From the NCBI GenBank assembly GCA_020849765.1, contig JADLAY010000024.1, positions 248,001 through 312,000 on the forward strand: a DNA stretch of 64,000 nt. Reading direction: 5' to 3'. This document shows, piece after piece, positions 52,031 through 61,272 of this stretch. This DNA is from Anaerolineae bacterium (GTDB taxonomy: Bacteria; Chloroflexota; Anaerolineae; Aggregatilineales; Phototrophicaceae). A program made the translations under genes and the position numbers. The notes beneath the pieces were generated by a model. That model had not been told where the DNA came from, did no database searches, and saw nothing but the letters and a program-made list of their open reading frames with translations. Each line of letters starts with the position of its first letter. The first letter of the stretch is position 1.

Positions 52031-53959
52031 TCATCCAAAGCCACGGCTGCCGCCACCACTGCCACCGCCGCCGCTGAAGCCGCCGCCGCTCCAACTGCTG
52101 CCACCGCTGCTCCAGCGACCGCTGCCGCCGGATTGCTGTGGTCGGCTCGTCATCACGCGCGAAGCAGAATTGAGCATCGTCGTCAGGCTGGACGACATCT
52201 CGCTCAGCCCGCGCGCCATCTGACCGGACAGATCGCCGAGCGAGCCATCACCGGCCCGCGCCAGATCGCCGGGCAGGCCGCCTCGACTGCTCAGATCACG
52301 CGGGAAAGCACTGCCGGGGATGTAGCCACGGCTGTAGGGGCCACCCCAATGACGCGGAAAATACCAGGGCGGCAGCGGCGCGTACGTCACTTCGTTGAAG
52401 TGGCGGAACCAGGTCTGCTCGATGCCGAACGCGACAGCGTACGGGATGTACTCCGCCAGCCGATCCGCCGCGTTCTGCACGTCGTCATAAGATTCCAGAT
52501 TGCGCAGATACTGGCGGAAGGCGTTCCACTTGGCCGCTTCCTCCGCGCCCTTGCGTGTCTTGGCAGGCATGACCGAACTAAGCACCAGCATGACGACACC
52601 GACGATGCCGATCGCGATTGGTAGTGCAACTAGGGCCTCGCTGACGCGACTGGCGCTGCTCACGAAGAAAAAGATGAGCAGGAAAGCCAGTACGACCACA
52701 GCGCCACCGCCCATGCCCCAGGCCGTGCGCACACTCTGCGGCGAGCGCTCGAAGAACCCCTCCTTGACTGCCTCGTCGTAGAGGCTGTTCTGGATCTTCG
52801 GGATGACGGTGTAGAAGCGGTTGCGCAGCGAGTCCATCGTCCGTTCCATGCGGCTGCCGGTAAACAGATGCTCCAGCAGTTCCGCCTCGTATTCACGCAG
52901 GCCGGTCGGCGGCTTGTCCGTCCGCTTGAAGGTAAAGGTGCTCTTCGAGCCGATGCCGAGGAAGCCCTCGGTCTGATCTTCCTCGATCACGAGATAGCCG
53001 CGCTGCCCGAGATCGAGAATCGTCGACAGCACATCGCGCACGTCCGCGCGCTCATCCACCAACGTGCCCGCGACCGCCGCAGGCAAATCCGACGGCGGCT
53101 CGCTCAGGTATTCCGGCACGACGCCGATTTCCGGGTCGCGCCCATGGGTCCGATAGCGCACGATCATCCATAGCGAACCGCCGAGGCTGATCAGCAGCGA
53201 GCCTGCGCAGACGGCCAGCGTCACCAGCGGGCGTGTTTGCTCGTCGTAGGTACGCTGTACGTCGAACTGGCTCTGCCAGGAGGGCGCGTTCGCCTCCGGA
53301 TTGTGCGGGTACTGCACACGGATGCCGAACGATTCGTACGGCCCCACCCCATTAATTGCTGATGCCGTGACGACACTGCCCTTCACGTCAACTTCGCCGG
53401 CCGCACCATACGTCTCGACTGGATCAACGCCCTCGCGCGGCGCATAGGCCTGTGGCAGTTCGACCGTGATCGATGCACTGCCGATGCCAAAGCCAAAGTG
53501 CTCGTCGGGGATGGCATCCCACCACAGTTGGTCGCCACCGTTGTAGATGCGCAGCGCGCCGTTGACCGTGTAACTGATCTCGAAGTGCCGGGTGGTGTTG
53601 TAGACCGGCTGCGTGAAGTAGTACGTGATCGAAAGCTCGCCGCTCGATCGTTCGACGCAATAGGTGCCTGCGCGCTCGGCGCACTGCTGGCTGAGCGGCG
53701 TCTCGCCGTCGTAGACTTGAATATTGGCGATCGAGTCGAGCCGGTCGGTCGGGATGACCGCCGAGCCAAAGGTAAATCGTCCATCAAAACGCACGTCGTA
53801 GATCTCGCGCACATCGAATTGATTGCGCGCGGTATCGACGTTATCAATCATCACATCCCAGCGATTCCAGAACACTGAGCGCGTCTGCGCCTGGGCCGGT
53901 GCGACCAGCACCAGCGCACACACTGCAAAGACACATGCGCTCAGCAGGCGCTTCATCAT
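52031..53959 (-). CDS. DUF2207 membrane protein
   Basis: About 642 residues from ATG 53959 (or 53956) with GGAGGA upstream. Longer in-frame codons are antisense to the LysM gene and are rejected. After the signal peptide comes an extracytoplasmic DUF2207 domain (about 25-225; RNQFDVREIYDVRFDG), one transmembrane helix (about 248-270), a cytoplasmic region (VLSTILDLGQRGYLVIEED), a further helix pair (about 413-462) and a Gly/Ser-rich tail ending in a GGGF/GGGSGGG pattern. This is the standard DUF2207 layout. The function is unknown, and in other bacteria it is often near LemA or SPFH genes. Confidence 0.88.
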   Translation of the reverse strand: MMKRLLSACVFAVCALVLVAPAQAQTRSVFWNRWDVMIDNVDTARNQFDVREIYDVRFDGRFTFGSAVIPTDRLDSIANIQVYDGETPLSQQCAERAGTYCVERSSGELSITYYFTQPVYNTTRHFEISYTVNGALRIYNGGDQLWWDAIPDEHFGFGIGSASITVELPQAYAPREGVDPVETYGAAGEVDVKGSVVTASAINGVGPYESFGIRVQYPHNPEANAPSWQSQFDVQRTYDEQTRPLVTLAVCAGSLLISLGGSLWMIVRYRTHGRDPEIGVVPEYLSEPPSDLPAAVAGTLVDERADVRDVLSTILDLGQRGYLVIEEDQTEGFLGIGSKSTFTFKRTDKPPTGLREYEAELLEHLFTGSRMERTMDSLRNRFYTVIPKIQNSLYDEAVKEGFFERSPQSVRTAWGMGGGAVVVLAFLLIFFFVSSASRVSEALVALPIAIGIVGVVMLVLSSVMPAKTRKGAEEAAKWNAFRQYLRNLESYDDVQNAADRLAEYIPYAVAFGIEQTWFRHFNEVTYAPLPPWYFPRHWGGPYSRGYIPGSAFPRDLSSRGGLPGDLARAGDGSLGDLSGQMARGLSEMSSSLTTMLNSASRVMTSRPQQSGGSGRWSSGGSSWSGGGFSGGGGSGGGSRGFG

Positions 53960-54027
53960 TGCATTCCTCCGTAGGTAAACCCCACAACAATCATCATAGT
54001 CCCGGTCAGGATGCGGAGCAACATTGT

Positions 54028-54055
54028 TTGCCCGCGCAGATGCCTGTAGGATAAT
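54028..54055 (+). promoter_or_regulatory. Promoter for the LysM-glycosidase gene
   Basis: TTGCCC (54028-54033), a 16-bp spacer and GATAAT (54050-54055), about 45 bp before ATG 54101. Confidence 0.5.
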
Positions 54056-54100
54056 GTGTACAGCCTCATCGCGCCGCGCACGTTCAGGAGCTTTTGTCCC

Positions 54101-55483
54101 ATGCGCAAGACGCTCAGCCGGAACAGTCTCTCCAGCCTCATCACTCTCGCCATGCTCTTCAGCTTCGCTTTGCTGCCCGCCGCCGCTCAATCGACACCGA
54201 CGAATGAGCCGGGCACGCCAGCGCCACAAGCAACCGATGCGCCGACGCCCGCACCCACCGAAGCCCAGACGACCTACACCGTCCAGCGCGGCGACACGCT
54301 CAACCGCATCGCCACACGCTTCGGGACGACCGTCAGTGCGCTGATTGAGGCTAACAAGCTCACGAATGCCAATCTCATCCATCCCGGTCTAGAGCTTGTC
54401 ATCCCAGGGGCACCTGCGCCAACCCAAATTCCTGGGGTAACCCCCGCCCCGGCGGCCAGCGTCACGACCGGCATCGCAGCGTATTTTGCCGGTCAGGACG
54501 CAGCCGATGTCGTCACTCAAATCGAGCGTCTGAACGTGTCGTGGGTCAAAGTCGAGGTGTTGTGGCATGACGTCGAGCCTGAGCCAGGCGAATATGCCTT
54601 TGACCAGCTTGACGCAGTTGTCGACGCGCTGGCGCAATCCGAATTACACATCCTGTTCACCGTCTGGGCGGCGCCGGATTGGGCGCGCAGCAGCGCCGAA
54701 GAAAATGGCCCACCGGATGATTTCAGCGCTTACGCAGGCTTTGTCCGTCTGCTGGCGGATCGCTATTCTGGCCGGGTGGATGCTTACGAGATCTGGAGCG
54801 AGCCGAATTTGCGCCGCCAGTGGAACAACCCGACGCATGGCATCAGCGCGGCCAGCTATGCTGACCTGCTGCGCCCGGCCTACGCCGCGATCAAAGCCGG
54901 TGATCCGGACGCCCTCGTCATCAGCGCCGGGCTGGCGCCAACCGGTTTCAACGACGGCGTCAACGCTATCGACGACCGTCTCTTCTTGCGCGATCTGTAC
55001 GTGAGTGGGCTGGCAGATATCAGCGACGCGGTCGGTGCGCATCCGGGCGGCTGGGCCAACCCGCCGGACGCCCGCTGCTGCGATCAACCGGAAGGCGTCG
55101 ACACGCACTATGACAGCCGCAGCTTCTTCTTCCTGGATACGCTGGCCGATTACCATCAGATCATGGTCGAGAGCGGCGACGCGGCAACGCCGATCTGGGT
55201 GACGCGCTTCGGCTGGGGATCGAGCGAGGACACGACCCCGCCGCCGGCGATCAACATTTTCTACAGCTACACCAGCCTGAGCGAACAGGCCACTTACACG
55301 CCGCGCGCGCTCGAACTCGGTGCGGAACTCGGCTACGTCGGCGCCATGTTCGTCGACAACCTGAACGGCTGCATCGCTGTACCGGATGACGCCGAAGCCT
55401 GCTACACCAGCCTGCTCGATCCGTCCGGGCAGCCGCGACCAGTCTACGACGCGCTCGCCAACCGCGTCGTAGCAGAGGGATAG
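54101..55483 (+). CDS. Secreted LysM protein with glycoside hydrolase-like (clan A) domain
   Basis: A 460-residue exported protein. ATG 54101 has AGGAG 10 nt upstream and a signal peptide ending near PAAAQ. A LysM domain (about 59-103, YTVQRGDTLNRIATRFG) is followed by a TIM-barrel domain (about 125-455). The acid/base motif is YEIWSEPN (Glu234). At the usual nucleophile position in W-V-T-E-F-G-W, this protein reads WVTRFGWGS, with Arg369 in place of Glu. It may therefore be a non-catalytic wall- or glycan-binding protein. It is divergent from the DUF2207 gene. Confidence 0.82.
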   Translation: MRKTLSRNSLSSLITLAMLFSFALLPAAAQSTPTNEPGTPAPQATDAPTPAPTEAQTTYTVQRGDTLNRIATRFGTTVSALIEANKLTNANLIHPGLELVIPGAPAPTQIPGVTPAPAASVTTGIAAYFAGQDAADVVTQIERLNVSWVKVEVLWHDVEPEPGEYAFDQLDAVVDALAQSELHILFTVWAAPDWARSSAEENGPPDDFSAYAGFVRLLADRYSGRVDAYEIWSEPNLRRQWNNPTHGISAASYADLLRPAYAAIKAGDPDALVISAGLAPTGFNDGVNAIDDRLFLRDLYVSGLADISDAVGAHPGGWANPPDARCCDQPEGVDTHYDSRSFFFLDTLADYHQIMVESGDAATPIWVTRFGWGSSEDTTPPPAINIFYSYTSLSEQATYTPRALELGAELGYVGAMFVDNLNGCIAVPDDAEACYTSLLDPSGQPRPVYDALANRVVAEG

Positions 55484-55520
55484 CGCCAAACCTGCGATCG
55501 ACGAACTGTGTCGTTATTGC

Positions 55521-56837
55521 TCAGCCCAGATACGCCTGGAGTACAGCAATATACAGTGGGATCAGGCAGGCGACGGCGAAAAAAGCCAGGATCGCCAGCG
55601 CGATGGTAACCAGATCGAGCACTGGCGGCAAATCGCCCTGGCGGTCGTTCGGCGGCGGGTAGAGCGGCTGGCTGCCCGTCTGCAAGCGCCGCGAGTCCGA
55701 CGTGGCCGGTTCGTACGGTGTCGGGATGACGGTCGGCAGTGGCTGAGGTTGCGCCTGCGCACGGTTGTACAGCGGTGATGACGGCGCGTTCGGCGCCAGT
55801 TCGAAGCGCTGGGTCGGCAGCGGCTCCACACCCTGCGGCAGCGATTGCTGCGACTGCGGCGTCACCGGCGGCAGATTCTGCTGCGTGGGCACGGCATAGG
55901 GCGGCGGCGTCTGGCCGGTGGGATAGCCCGTGACCGGCTGTTGATTCTGGATCGTCGGTGCGGCGGGCGGCGGCGTACTCACCTGCGCGATGTTCGGCTG
56001 CGTGTACTGGCGCCCGCGATCGCGATAGCTTTCCAGGATGCGGCCCAGCTGATCCGCCATGCGGTAGCGCATGCCCGGCTCTTTGCTCATCACCTTGTGC
56101 ACGATCTGGACGATGTTCTCCGGCACCGCCGGGTTGAACTCAGAAACGAGCGGCGCAGGTTCGCGAATGTGCGCCAGCGCCAGTTCTTGCTGGTTGTTGC
56201 CCATGAACGGCAGGCGCCCCGTCAGCATCTCGAACAGCACGATGCCGATCGAGTAGACATCCGATGCGGGCGTCGGCTTCTCGCCGCGAGCTTGCTCCGG
56301 CGCGAAATAATGCGGACTCCCCCACACGATCTGTTGGCGCTCGCCGGGTGCGGCCTCACTGAACGCCTGCGCGATGCCGAAGTCGGTCACTTTGATCAGG
56401 TCGTCCTTAGTGACGAGCATGTTCTGCGGCTTCACGTCCGCGTGCACGATTCCCGCACGATGCGCAAAGCCGATGCCCGCGCAGATCTGAATGCCGAGGC
56501 TGAGCGCCCGTTCGACCGGCAAGGCCCCATTGGCCTTGATGATCTTCTTGAGATCCTGGCCCTCGATGAACTCCATGACGATGTAGTGCGTCGCGCCCTC
56601 ATTGCCAACGTCATGAACGGTCACAATGTTGGGGTGCTGCAGATTGGCGACGCTGCGTGCTTCGTTGCGGAAGCGCGCCAGGAACGCCGGATCGTTGGTC
56701 AGGCTGGGTCGCAGGATCTTGATCGCGACCGTCCGCCCCAGCACCTGGTCGATGGCCTTGTAGATGACGGCCATGCCGCCCGACCCCTGCTGGGCAACAA
56801 GGCGATAGCGATTGTTGAGGATGGTCTCACTTGACAT
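55521..56837 (-). CDS. Membrane-anchored Ser/Thr protein kinase, PknB-like
   Basis: A 438-residue kinase. The N-terminal kinase domain (about 10-270) has the Gly loop QGSGGMAVIYKA, Lys40, Glu59, the catalytic loop VHADVKPQNML (Asp134, Lys136, Asn139), and DFG at 152-154. The loop reads H-A-D and not H-R-D, so it is a non-RD kinase. A long Pro/Gln-rich linker (about 285-400) leads to a C-terminal transmembrane helix and a very short outside tail, with no PASTA domains. It lies 26 nt downstream of the dNTPase gene on the same strand. Confidence 0.9.
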   Translation of the reverse strand: MSSETILNNRYRLVAQQGSGGMAVIYKAIDQVLGRTVAIKILRPSLTNDPAFLARFRNEARSVANLQHPNIVTVHDVGNEGATHYIVMEFIEGQDLKKIIKANGALPVERALSLGIQICAGIGFAHRAGIVHADVKPQNMLVTKDDLIKVTDFGIAQAFSEAAPGERQQIVWGSPHYFAPEQARGEKPTPASDVYSIGIVLFEMLTGRLPFMGNNQQELALAHIREPAPLVSEFNPAVPENIVQIVHKVMSKEPGMRYRMADQLGRILESYRDRGRQYTQPNIAQVSTPPPAAPTIQNQQPVTGYPTGQTPPPYAVPTQQNLPPVTPQSQQSLPQGVEPLPTQRFELAPNAPSSPLYNRAQAQPQPLPTVIPTPYEPATSDSRRLQTGSQPLYPPPNDRQGDLPPVLDLVTIALAILAFFAVACLIPLYIAVLQAYLG

Positions 56838-56863
56838 GGACTGCTCGCTTCAGGTTTTGCGTC

Positions 56864-58015
56864 TCAAGGGCGCACGGTTGGGTCGAACAACTGACGATAT
56901 TCCTGGATCGCGCTTCTGTCGGTCATGCTGGCGATGTAATCGGCAATCGTTCGTTCAAGACCACGGGCTTCCACATGCGCCTGATAATCGTCCGGCATCT
57001 GACGCGGCTCTGCTCTCAGCGCTTCGAACAACTCACGGATGAATCGTGCCGCGCGCTGCTGCATTCGGATCACGCGGTAATGGCTGTACATCCGCGCGTA
57101 CAGGAACTTGCGCAGTTCGAGCCGCATCGTGTCCATTGTATCACTGTAGGCGACGACGTTAACCGTGTGGTTTTGGATATCTTCCGGCGTCGTCGGCTTG
57201 AGCGCTTCCAGATTGGCATTCGTCCGCGCGAGCACGTCATTCACCAGCAGACCGACCAGCTCGCGGATCAGGCTGTGCCGTGTCACTTCGTCGAGCGCGC
57301 CGCCGCGCCAACCGACCCGGTCGCAGATCAGCCGCCAGATCTCAAGCGCCTCCAGCTCGTGCGTGGAGAGCACGCCCGCCATCAGTCCGTCGTCAAGGTC
57401 GTGCGCGGTGTAGGCCAGCGCATCGGTGATGTCCGCAATCTGCGCTTCAAGGCTGCCGCGCATTGACGGGTCAAGGCCGACGGCTTCGCTGAGGCCGAAG
57501 TTCGTCTCGTGCTTCGCCAGCCCCCACAACGTCTCGAGTGTGAGGTTGAGGCCGCGCCAATTCGCGTAGCGCTTCTCAAGCTCGGTGACGACGCGATAGC
57601 TCTGATAATTGTGGTTGAAGCCGCCGTGATCGCGCATCAACGCATCCAGTTCCCACTCACCTGCGTGGCCGAACGGCGGATGCCCCAGATCGTGCGCCAG
57701 GCAGATCGCCTCGACCAGATCTTCGTTAGCGCCGAGCGTACGCGCCAGAGTGCGGCCAATCTGCGTAACTTCCAGCGTATGCGTCAAGCGCGTGCGGTAG
57801 TAATCGCCCTCGTCGTTGACGAAGACCTGCGTCTTGTATTCCAGGCGACGAAAGGCCGCCGAGTGCAGGATGCGGTCGCGATCGCGCTGAAAAGCCGTGC
57901 GGTATTCCGGCTCGCTGTCCGGGTAGATACGGCCCTTGCTCTCGCCACTCTTGAGCGCGAACGGAGCGAGACTCTGCATTTCGAGTTGTTCCAGGTCGTG
58001 TCGCGTGAATGCCAT
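56864..58015 (-). CDS. Deoxyguanosinetriphosphate triphosphohydrolase-like protein (HD domain)
   Basis: A 383-residue dNTPase. ATG 58015 follows GGGGAGTGA, and longer in-frame starts are rejected. The N-terminus has QRDRDRILHSAAFRRLEYKT. The HD metal site has RLTHTLEVTQI, then AHDLGHPPFGHAGEWEL and a downstream Asp in AYTAHDLDD. It fits the bacterial dGTPase type 2 group, which controls dNTP pools. It is co-transcribed with the Ser/Thr kinase and divergent from the coiled-coil gene. Confidence 0.92.
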   Translation of the reverse strand: MAFTRHDLEQLEMQSLAPFALKSGESKGRIYPDSEPEYRTAFQRDRDRILHSAAFRRLEYKTQVFVNDEGDYYRTRLTHTLEVTQIGRTLARTLGANEDLVEAICLAHDLGHPPFGHAGEWELDALMRDHGGFNHNYQSYRVVTELEKRYANWRGLNLTLETLWGLAKHETNFGLSEAVGLDPSMRGSLEAQIADITDALAYTAHDLDDGLMAGVLSTHELEALEIWRLICDRVGWRGGALDEVTRHSLIRELVGLLVNDVLARTNANLEALKPTTPEDIQNHTVNVVAYSDTMDTMRLELRKFLYARMYSHYRVIRMQQRAARFIRELFEALRAEPRQMPDDYQAHVEARGLERTIADYIASMTDRSAIQEYRQLFDPTVRP

Positions 58016-58093
58016 CAGAATCACTCCCCGTAGCAGGGCGCTTTCGCCTATTCTACCGCGCCCGGCAGTCGACGCTGCAAATCCGGTAGACAT

Positions 58094-58101
58094 GTTATAA
58101 T
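58094..58101 (+). promoter_or_regulatory. Extended -10 promoter of the coiled-coil gene
   Basis: A TG-n extension (58093-58095) precedes a consensus TATAAT (58096-58101), 35 bp before ATG 58137. No -35 is recognisable, which is tolerable for an extended -10. Confidence 0.45.
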
Positions 58102-58136
58102 GCGCTCAACGAAGTCACCCTAGCGGGATGTACTGT

Positions 58137-59363
58137 ATGGATACTCAACAAATCGCGAAGATGATCGAATGGCTGGACGAAGAACGCCGCCGCGATAAAG
58201 CCTTGATCGCCACGCTGCAGGAACGTCTTGCAGCCCAACAGCAAACCATCGACTCGCTGAGCCGCCGCCTGAACAGCATCGAATCCGACCAGAGCGTCAT
58301 GCAGGTGCAGTCGAATGGCGTCGGCACGTCGCTCGACGTGGTCGAACAGATCCGCCGCGATTTGCAGACCGCGATGGAAAGCCTGGAAAACAAGCGCGCC
58401 GCCGCCGAACGCGAACTGGAACGACGCGCCGAACTCGCCCGCGAGCCGATCTCGCGCTCCGTGCGCGAACTCACGGACAAAATGAGCCGTTACGAGCGCC
58501 AGGCGACCGAACTCCCGGCCATGGGCGTCGAGCGTGACCGCGTGGCTTCGGTCGTGGCTGAGCTGCAGCAGCGCTTCGACGACCTGACCAAACGCCTGGA
58601 AGAGCCGGAACGCCGCATCACCTTCCTCGAAGAACAGCGCAGGCAGGATACGCGCCGCCTGTCCGAGACCGAGTCCGAAATGCCGGAACTGCGCAAAGCC
58701 ATCGACCAGATCCGACCGAAGTTGACGCTGCTGGAAGATCTGGCGCTGCGCAACGAGCGCAAAGTGCAGGACGTGCTCAATGGCGACCGTGATCGCCGGG
58801 AGCAGATGCAGCAGTTCCTCGACCAGCAGAACCTGATCCTGCAGCAGCGTGACCAGCAGATTCAGGACATCACCCGGCGCTTTGGCGAGCAGGACAGCGT
58901 CATGCAGCGTAACCTGGAGCGCTTCGAGACGTGGGCCGAAGCCTACCGCGACATGAAGCGCATCGTCGACGACTTCGAACGCATCGGCGATCGACTCGAA
59001 CGACGCATCAACGAGGTCGCCGAAATGCAGCGCCTGAGCGAGAACCGCTTCCGCGAGGAATGGGTCGAATGGACGGATAACGACCAGAAGCGCTGGAAAC
59101 AGTTCACGCTCTCCAACGACGAGGTCTGGCGCCTGCACGATAAGGAGTTCGAACGCTTCGTCCAGCGCATCGCCGAGGTCGAGCAGAAGCTCGAACCGCT
59201 CGACGACAGCATCAGCCGCCTGTGGGCCCTGGAACGTGAGCGCGCCCAGCTTTACCGCGAGCGCTATCAGGCCCTGCTGCTGGAGTACGACTCGGCAGCG
59301 AGCAGCGTCCCGCCGCAGCGCGTGGTCACCCAGGAAGCCAACAATGGCGCAGCGACGTCATAG
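58137..59363 (+). CDS. Long coiled-coil protein
   Basis: A 408-residue, highly charged, almost wholly helical protein with continuous heptads from about residue 5 to 370. Stretches such as DEERRRDKALIATLQERL are typical. There is no signal peptide, membrane segment or enzyme motif. ATG 58137 has GGGA 8 nt upstream; ATG 58128 is an alternative. It is monocistronic upstream of selB (49-bp gap). It could be a cytoskeletal, filament or DNA-associated scaffold, but only the coiled-coil nature is seen. I recognise no named family. Confidence 0.8.
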   Translation: MDTQQIAKMIEWLDEERRRDKALIATLQERLAAQQQTIDSLSRRLNSIESDQSVMQVQSNGVGTSLDVVEQIRRDLQTAMESLENKRAAAERELERRAELAREPISRSVRELTDKMSRYERQATELPAMGVERDRVASVVAELQQRFDDLTKRLEEPERRITFLEEQRRQDTRRLSETESEMPELRKAIDQIRPKLTLLEDLALRNERKVQDVLNGDRDRREQMQQFLDQQNLILQQRDQQIQDITRRFGEQDSVMQRNLERFETWAEAYRDMKRIVDDFERIGDRLERRINEVAEMQRLSENRFREEWVEWTDNDQKRWKQFTLSNDEVWRLHDKEFERFVQRIAEVEQKLEPLDDSISRLWALERERAQLYRERYQALLLEYDSAASSVPPQRVVTQEANNGAATS

Positions 59364-59412
59364 CGCGCGGCGCCTGCTCTTGCAGCTTCAACGACACGAT
59401 AGACACTAGATC

Positions 59413-61272
59413 ATGCGCGTCATAGGCACCGCAGGCCACGTCGATCACGGCAAGTCAACGCTCGTGCGACGCCTCACCAATATCGATCCGGATCGTCTCG
59501 CCGAGGAAAAAGCACGCGAGATGACCATTGACCTCGGCTTCGCCTGGCTGCCGCTGGCCGACGGCGAGCTGCTCGGCATCGTCGACGTGCCCGGACACCG
59601 CGATTTTATCGAGAACATGCTGGCCGGGGTCGGCGGCATCGACGCCGCGCTGCTCGTGATTGCCGCAGACGAGGGCATCATGCCGCAGACGCGCGAGCAC
59701 CTGGCGATCCTCGACCTGCTCGGCATCACGCGCGGCCTCGTCGTGCTGACCAAGATCGACCTGGTCGACGATGCCGAATGGCTCACACTCATAGAGAGCG
59801 ATATCTACGATGCGTTGAGCGGCACGGCGCTGGCCGATGCACCCATCGTGCGCGTCTCGGCTTTTTCGGGCGACGGCATCCCCGAACTCGTCGCGGCCAT
59901 CGAGCATCTGGTCACGGATCTGCCGCCGCGCCCGGACTACGGCTCACCGCTGCTGCCTGTCGATCGCGTCTTCACGATGACCGGCTTCGGCACGGTCGTC
60001 ACCGGCACGCTGACGAGCGGCGCTTTTCGCGTCGGCGACGAGGTCGAGATCCAGCCGAACGCGCGGCGCTCGCGCATCCGCACCCTGCAAAGCTATAAGC
60101 AATCCGTTCAGGTCGCGCTGCCGGGCAGCCGTGTTGCCGTCAATCTGGCGGGCGTCGACAAAGACGAGCTTGCCCGCGGCGACGTGCTGGCCCTGCCCGG
60201 TCGCCTGCAGCCGACGTACTTGATTGACGTGCATTTCCGCCATCTGCCGGATGCGGCACACGCGCTGCGTCACAACGCTCAGGTCAAGATCTTCACCGGC
60301 GCGGCGGAGGCAACCGCGCACGTGCGCCTGCTCGACGCTGAGATGCTCGCACCCGGCGCGGAAGGCTGGCTGCAACTGCGGCTCGACATGCCGCTGGCCG
60401 TCTCGCGCGGCGATCGCTTCATCCTGCGCCGTCCCTCCCCGGCGGAAACCATCGGCGGCGGAGTCATCGCCGACCCGCATCCTGCCCGGCGCTGGCGGCG
60501 CTTCCAACCGGCCGTGATCGAGCAGATCGAGCTGCGGCTCCTCGGCAGCCCGGCGGAGCGGCTGGCCCAGCTTGCGGGCGGTGGCGAACCGGTCAAACGC
60601 GCGGCGCTCCAGCAGGCGGCTGGCATGAATCAGGCGGAGTTCGATGCGGCGTTGGATGAGTCGCTGACGACTAACTTGATGATTGCCCTGCCGGGCGACG
60701 TTTACCTGAGCGGCGAACGCGCCCGCGGTTTGCACAACACCATGCTGAGCGAATTGGGTATCTTCCATCGCGATAACCCGCTGCGGGTCGGCATGGCGCG
60801 TGAGGCGCTGCGCAGCCGCCTCGGCGTCAAACAGGCGACGCTCACCGCCCTGCTGGCGCTGCAAACGGATATCGTCGCCCAAGACTCACTGCTGCTCCTG
60901 GCCGATCATCAGGTCAACTTCACGAACGCCCAACTCAGCCAGATCGAACGACTGCGCGCAGCCTTCGACAGCGCACCCTTCACCCCGCCTTCGTTTGACG
61001 AGGCGGCACAGATCGTCGGCGAGGATGTGCTGCTGGCTTTGATCGAGTTGGGTGACGTCGTCCGTGTCCAGGTGGATGTGATCTTCGCCCGCGCGGCCTT
61101 TGAGGAGTTGGTCGCGGGCGTACTGGCGCTGATTGACGAGGCAGGTTCGGTGACGGCGGCCATGGTGCGCGATGCTTTCGGCACCTCGCGCAAGTATGCG
61201 ATCGGACTGCTCGAGCACCTGGATGCGCAGGCCATCACCAAACGCGTCGGCGATGCGCGCGTCCGCCGTTAG
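59413..61272 (+). CDS. selB: Selenocysteine-specific elongation factor SelB
   Basis: Brings Sec-tRNA to UGA codons marked by SECIS hairpins. The 619-residue GTPase has GTAGHVDHGKSTLVRRL (P-loop), the switch region EMTIDLGFAWLPL, DVPGHRDFIENMLAG and TKIDL. Domains II/III carry VDRVFTMTGFGTVVTGTL. The C-terminal winged-helix array (about 360-619) ends in EEAGSV-like and FGTSRKYAIGLLEHLDAQ, the SelB RNA-binding end. IDLGF in place of the EF-Tu switch pattern and the C-terminal repeats separate it from EF-Tu. No selA, selD or tRNA-Sec is in the window. Its stop overlaps the murA stop in TTAG. Confidence 0.95.
   Translation: MRVIGTAGHVDHGKSTLVRRLTNIDPDRLAEEKAREMTIDLGFAWLPLADGELLGIVDVPGHRDFIENMLAGVGGIDAALLVIAADEGIMPQTREHLAILDLLGITRGLVVLTKIDLVDDAEWLTLIESDIYDALSGTALADAPIVRVSAFSGDGIPELVAAIEHLVTDLPPRPDYGSPLLPVDRVFTMTGFGTVVTGTLTSGAFRVGDEVEIQPNARRSRIRTLQSYKQSVQVALPGSRVAVNLAGVDKDELARGDVLALPGRLQPTYLIDVHFRHLPDAAHALRHNAQVKIFTGAAEATAHVRLLDAEMLAPGAEGWLQLRLDMPLAVSRGDRFILRRPSPAETIGGGVIADPHPARRWRRFQPAVIEQIELRLLGSPAERLAQLAGGGEPVKRAALQQAAGMNQAEFDAALDESLTTNLMIALPGDVYLSGERARGLHNTMLSELGIFHRDNPLRVGMAREALRSRLGVKQATLTALLALQTDIVAQDSLLLLADHQVNFTNAQLSQIERLRAAFDSAPFTPPSFDEAAQIVGEDVLLALIELGDVVRVQVDVIFARAAFEELVAGVLALIDEAGSVTAAMVRDAFGTSRKYAIGLLEHLDAQAITKRVGDARVRR

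Noticed and set aside
53960-54382. N-terminal extension of the DUF2207 frame
   Set aside because: The extension is antisense to the start of the LysM-glycosidase gene. A GGAGGA and signal peptide at 53959 mark the real start.
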